NCBI GenBank assembly: GCA_023362775.1
Contig: JALMGJ010000005.1
Coordinates: forward strand, 62,563,463 to 62,627,462
Direction of reading: 5' to 3'
DNA from: Charina bottae
Taxonomy: Eukaryota; Chordata; Lepidosauria; Squamata; Charinaidae
Length of the DNA: 64,000 bases
Under the pieces are notes generated by a model, which saw only the letters and a list, made by a program, of their open reading frames with translations, did not search any database and was not told the DNA's origin. Below are positions 61,626-64,000 of this stretch, one piece after another. Position 1 is the stretch's first letter. Every line of letters begins with the position of its first letter. Position numbers and translations under genes: made by a program.

Positions 61626-64000
61626 AATGTGGAATTTTCTTGTTTATACTGTTCATTTCCAAAATCATTTCAATCACATAAAATTCCCTTGGCTGCATAA
61701 ACTTTTAGGCTAAAGAAACAGCACTGGTTCCAATTATTGCAAGACACACAAAATATAATTTTGAAGGCTAGAGATATGAAGTCCGGTGTTATTGCTAATT
61801 CCAGGGATGTATACTTCCACCACAGCATTGGGTGGAATTGGATTCAGGTTTAGGGTGCTTAAACCTCAAAATACTGGGATCTTTTCCTGGGGAGGTAAGA
61901 TTAATATTTGGGCCCTTAACAACTGCTCCCCAATACTGGGCTGCAATTTTTTATATCACCTGCTTTCATTATATCATGACATCATTTTTCAAACCAAGAG
62001 GAATGTATGTATGTATGTATATGTAAACAAAATATATATAAAAAAATGCCCCACCCTTGTTAATCAGGCTGTAATCTTTGAATTTAAGCCTTACTTTGGA
62101 GAAAGAAAAGGCAAAATACTTATGTGCATGATACATATTACGTGGCCTTGAAATATGAATGACTGAAACAAAGAACCTATGCTTAATATTCCTGGCTGTC
62201 ACAATAATTTCATGCATATTTATATTTTGTCTTGCTCTGATTTTTATTTGTGAGTACACTAGAGATTATATCATTTTAGATCCAGTTACAAATCCAAAGA
62301 ACTTTAAATGTGGTACCAGGAACAAAAATGAACTTTAAATTTGCTTTCCTCAAATTTCCCTATTTATGTCGGACACGACTAAACGACTGAACATCAACAA
62401 AAGCCATCTTCTTGTGAAAGTAAGTAATGTTCCAATAGGATGTTTGCTATGGAATAGAAAATTAGAAAACTGCCTTTACCAACTCAGATCATTTGCCTTT
62501 CTGGCTCACAATACTCAGTAATAGTAGGTGTCCTGAGTTCAGATACATTCAGTTTATTTTATTATGCTTACAGACCAGTTCAATCAGAGAAGTATTTTCT
62601 AACTCTAACTGAAGATGCCTAATGCTGTATCAAGGATCTTCTGCACGTATTAAATCACAAAGATATTGTGCTGCTTAAAGTCAAGTATTTCACAGGGCTA
62701 GCTTACTAAACACCTCCAAGAATTCCCAATAATAGCTCCTGATATCAGGTATCATGCTACACCTTTTCCTAAATACAGTAATCTTTCAATTTAGCAGACC
62801 ATAGTTTAGCAGACTTCAGAAACAAGAGGCAACATTTCTGTCCAGGCACCTACCCCCCCCCCAAAAAAAAGTGTGTTTTAGTCAGACTAGTCCGAAAGAT
62901 TCATGTACATTTTCATCATTATGTAATAACACAAGTGACAGCAGTCGGGTGAATGTATATCACGTACATAATTGACATAAAATTGATGGCATATGATGTA
63001 AATTAGGATTTAACAGATAGCTATTCCCCATTAAAATGAGGTTTTTCTTTATTCTGTCAATATTGCACAATAGTTAATGCAAACAGAGCTTTAGTTCTTT
63101 AAAAGGGAACAGCTTCTCTTAGAAATACAAGCCTTTCCTTTTTTATATAATTGTACAGCTAATTCAAAAAGAAAAAAAAATAATTGAGCCTGTATGGTAA
63201 GAAAACAGAATTCTTAAGCTGGGATTCTGCTTAGGCTTTTCTTGGTCTTTTAGTATGACAATTTATATTGTGTTAAGAACTAGGCCAGGGTACAATTATT
63301 TCCTCCAGAAGCTGGACCCAATGACAAGGCTTTCTGAGTTACATTTACCAAATTGAAATGTCATTTTCAATGACTAGTTTTGGTTGAATAGAGGCATGCT
63401 GTTCAGACAAAACTCTCTCTGATATCCGCATTCTGGTCCAGTATAAACTTTCACATTCAGGTTTGATTCTGAATGCGCTTAGGGCTCTTTCTGCTTTTCC
63501 TGGACACCTGACCTTAAGAACACTCACTGGACCATTGCTGTGCATTATAATCAATTTAATATAGTGAAGTTTCTAATGACTTTGTCTCTGGCTAATAAAG
63601 TTTTAGAGCAGTATTTTCTCAGACTTTATCAGTAATTAGCCAGTAACTGAACAATGTAATTACAATCACTCAGGTCTTACCCAAGAAGAAATGGTTGCCT
63701 AACACATTCCACTGCATCCCAGCCAAATTAATTTAAACAGAAATTATTTTCAAAGGTTAGGTAGACTGATGATATTAATGGTATAACTGTTATACAACAC
63801 TTTGAGGTAGGTTTCAACCCTTCAGAAGTACATATCAGTTAGAATCCCCAGCCGAATCAGTTCTTAGCTGTCCAGAGATTATTCTGTTCGTTGTGTGTGT
63901 GGCTAAAAACTCCTGCCCAAGTGCAGAAAATAATAATACCCTAATTACATAAATGAAAGCTCTTTTGTCCAGATTCTGGAGAATATCATAGTGTGGCCCA
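61626..64000. other. INSYN2A intron to window end; short retroelement tails
   Basis: 62369-62401 is the last ~30 bp of a BovB (TCGGACACGACTAAACGACT). (GTAT)n lies near 62004-62020. A C run lies at about 62852-62861 followed by A run. No gene is recognised; the ORF at 63345-63554 has no family match. Confidence 0.5.

Noticed and set aside
63345..63554. 69-codon minus-strand ORF near the window end as an INSYN2A 5' exon
   Set aside because: No resemblance to the INSYN2A N-terminal region, and no suitable splice site in phase 2 was seen.

Overview
This 64 kb window is intronic DNA of a squamate reptile (lizard or snake). The repeat content points there: three BovB (RTE) LINE copies, Sauria-type tRNA SINEs ending in a BovB-like ACCTTT tail, abundant L2/CR1 debris, a 5S rRNA-derived SINE with an L2 tail, a squamate-type L1 3' end, Penelope-like tails and several hAT MITEs with intact 8-bp target duplications. 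The species cannot be fixed from the sequence.

Two host genes are supported, on opposite strands. On the plus strand, two exons (14194-14314 and 18012-18107) encode adjacent pieces of DOCK1, a Rac guanine-nucleotide exchange factor. They are separated by a 3.7 kb phase-0 intron, and the next intron runs past the window end. On the minus strand, inside that last DOCK1 intron, are the last two coding exons of INSYN2A (FAM196A): a 72-nt exon at 59710-59781 and the terminal exon with stop at 45166-45349. Their splice phases match. The larger 5' coding exon of INSYN2A is beyond 64000. The nested antisense DOCK1/INSYN2A layout is the mammalian one, so the locus architecture is conserved.

Layout. 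1-1436: two SINEs and AT-rich sequence. 1437-6700 (minus): an almost complete two-ORF LINE of the Jockey/I group, possibly Vingi-like, whose ORF2 has a single nonsense codon. 6890-8620: an old L2 split by a 1.3 kb GC- and CpG-rich non-autonomous hAT element with two internal tandem arrays. 8621-14193: degenerate L2/CR1 pieces, a possible DIRS gag fragment and a hAT MITE. 14194-18107: DOCK1 exons. 18108-34300: BovB copy 1 with an L1 nested in it, hAT MITEs, an internally deleted Ty3/gypsy chromovirus, a 5S-SINE and BovB copy 2. 34300-41210: L2, CR1, SINE and Penelope-like fragments, and a SINE flanked by 135-140 bp direct repeats. 41210-45349: repeat-poor stretch running into the INSYN2A terminal exon, possibly its 3' UTR. 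46063-46931: two adjacent inverted repeats, the first near-perfect with hammerhead-like cores in each arm. 47000-64000: INSYN2A intron with CR1, MITEs, SSRs, BovB copy 3 and short retroelement tails.

Nothing in the window is a prokaryotic-type system. The most notable items are the conserved nested gene pair, the palindrome with ribozyme-like cores, the CpG-rich hAT with promoter-like repeats, and the three BovB copies inactivated in different ways.
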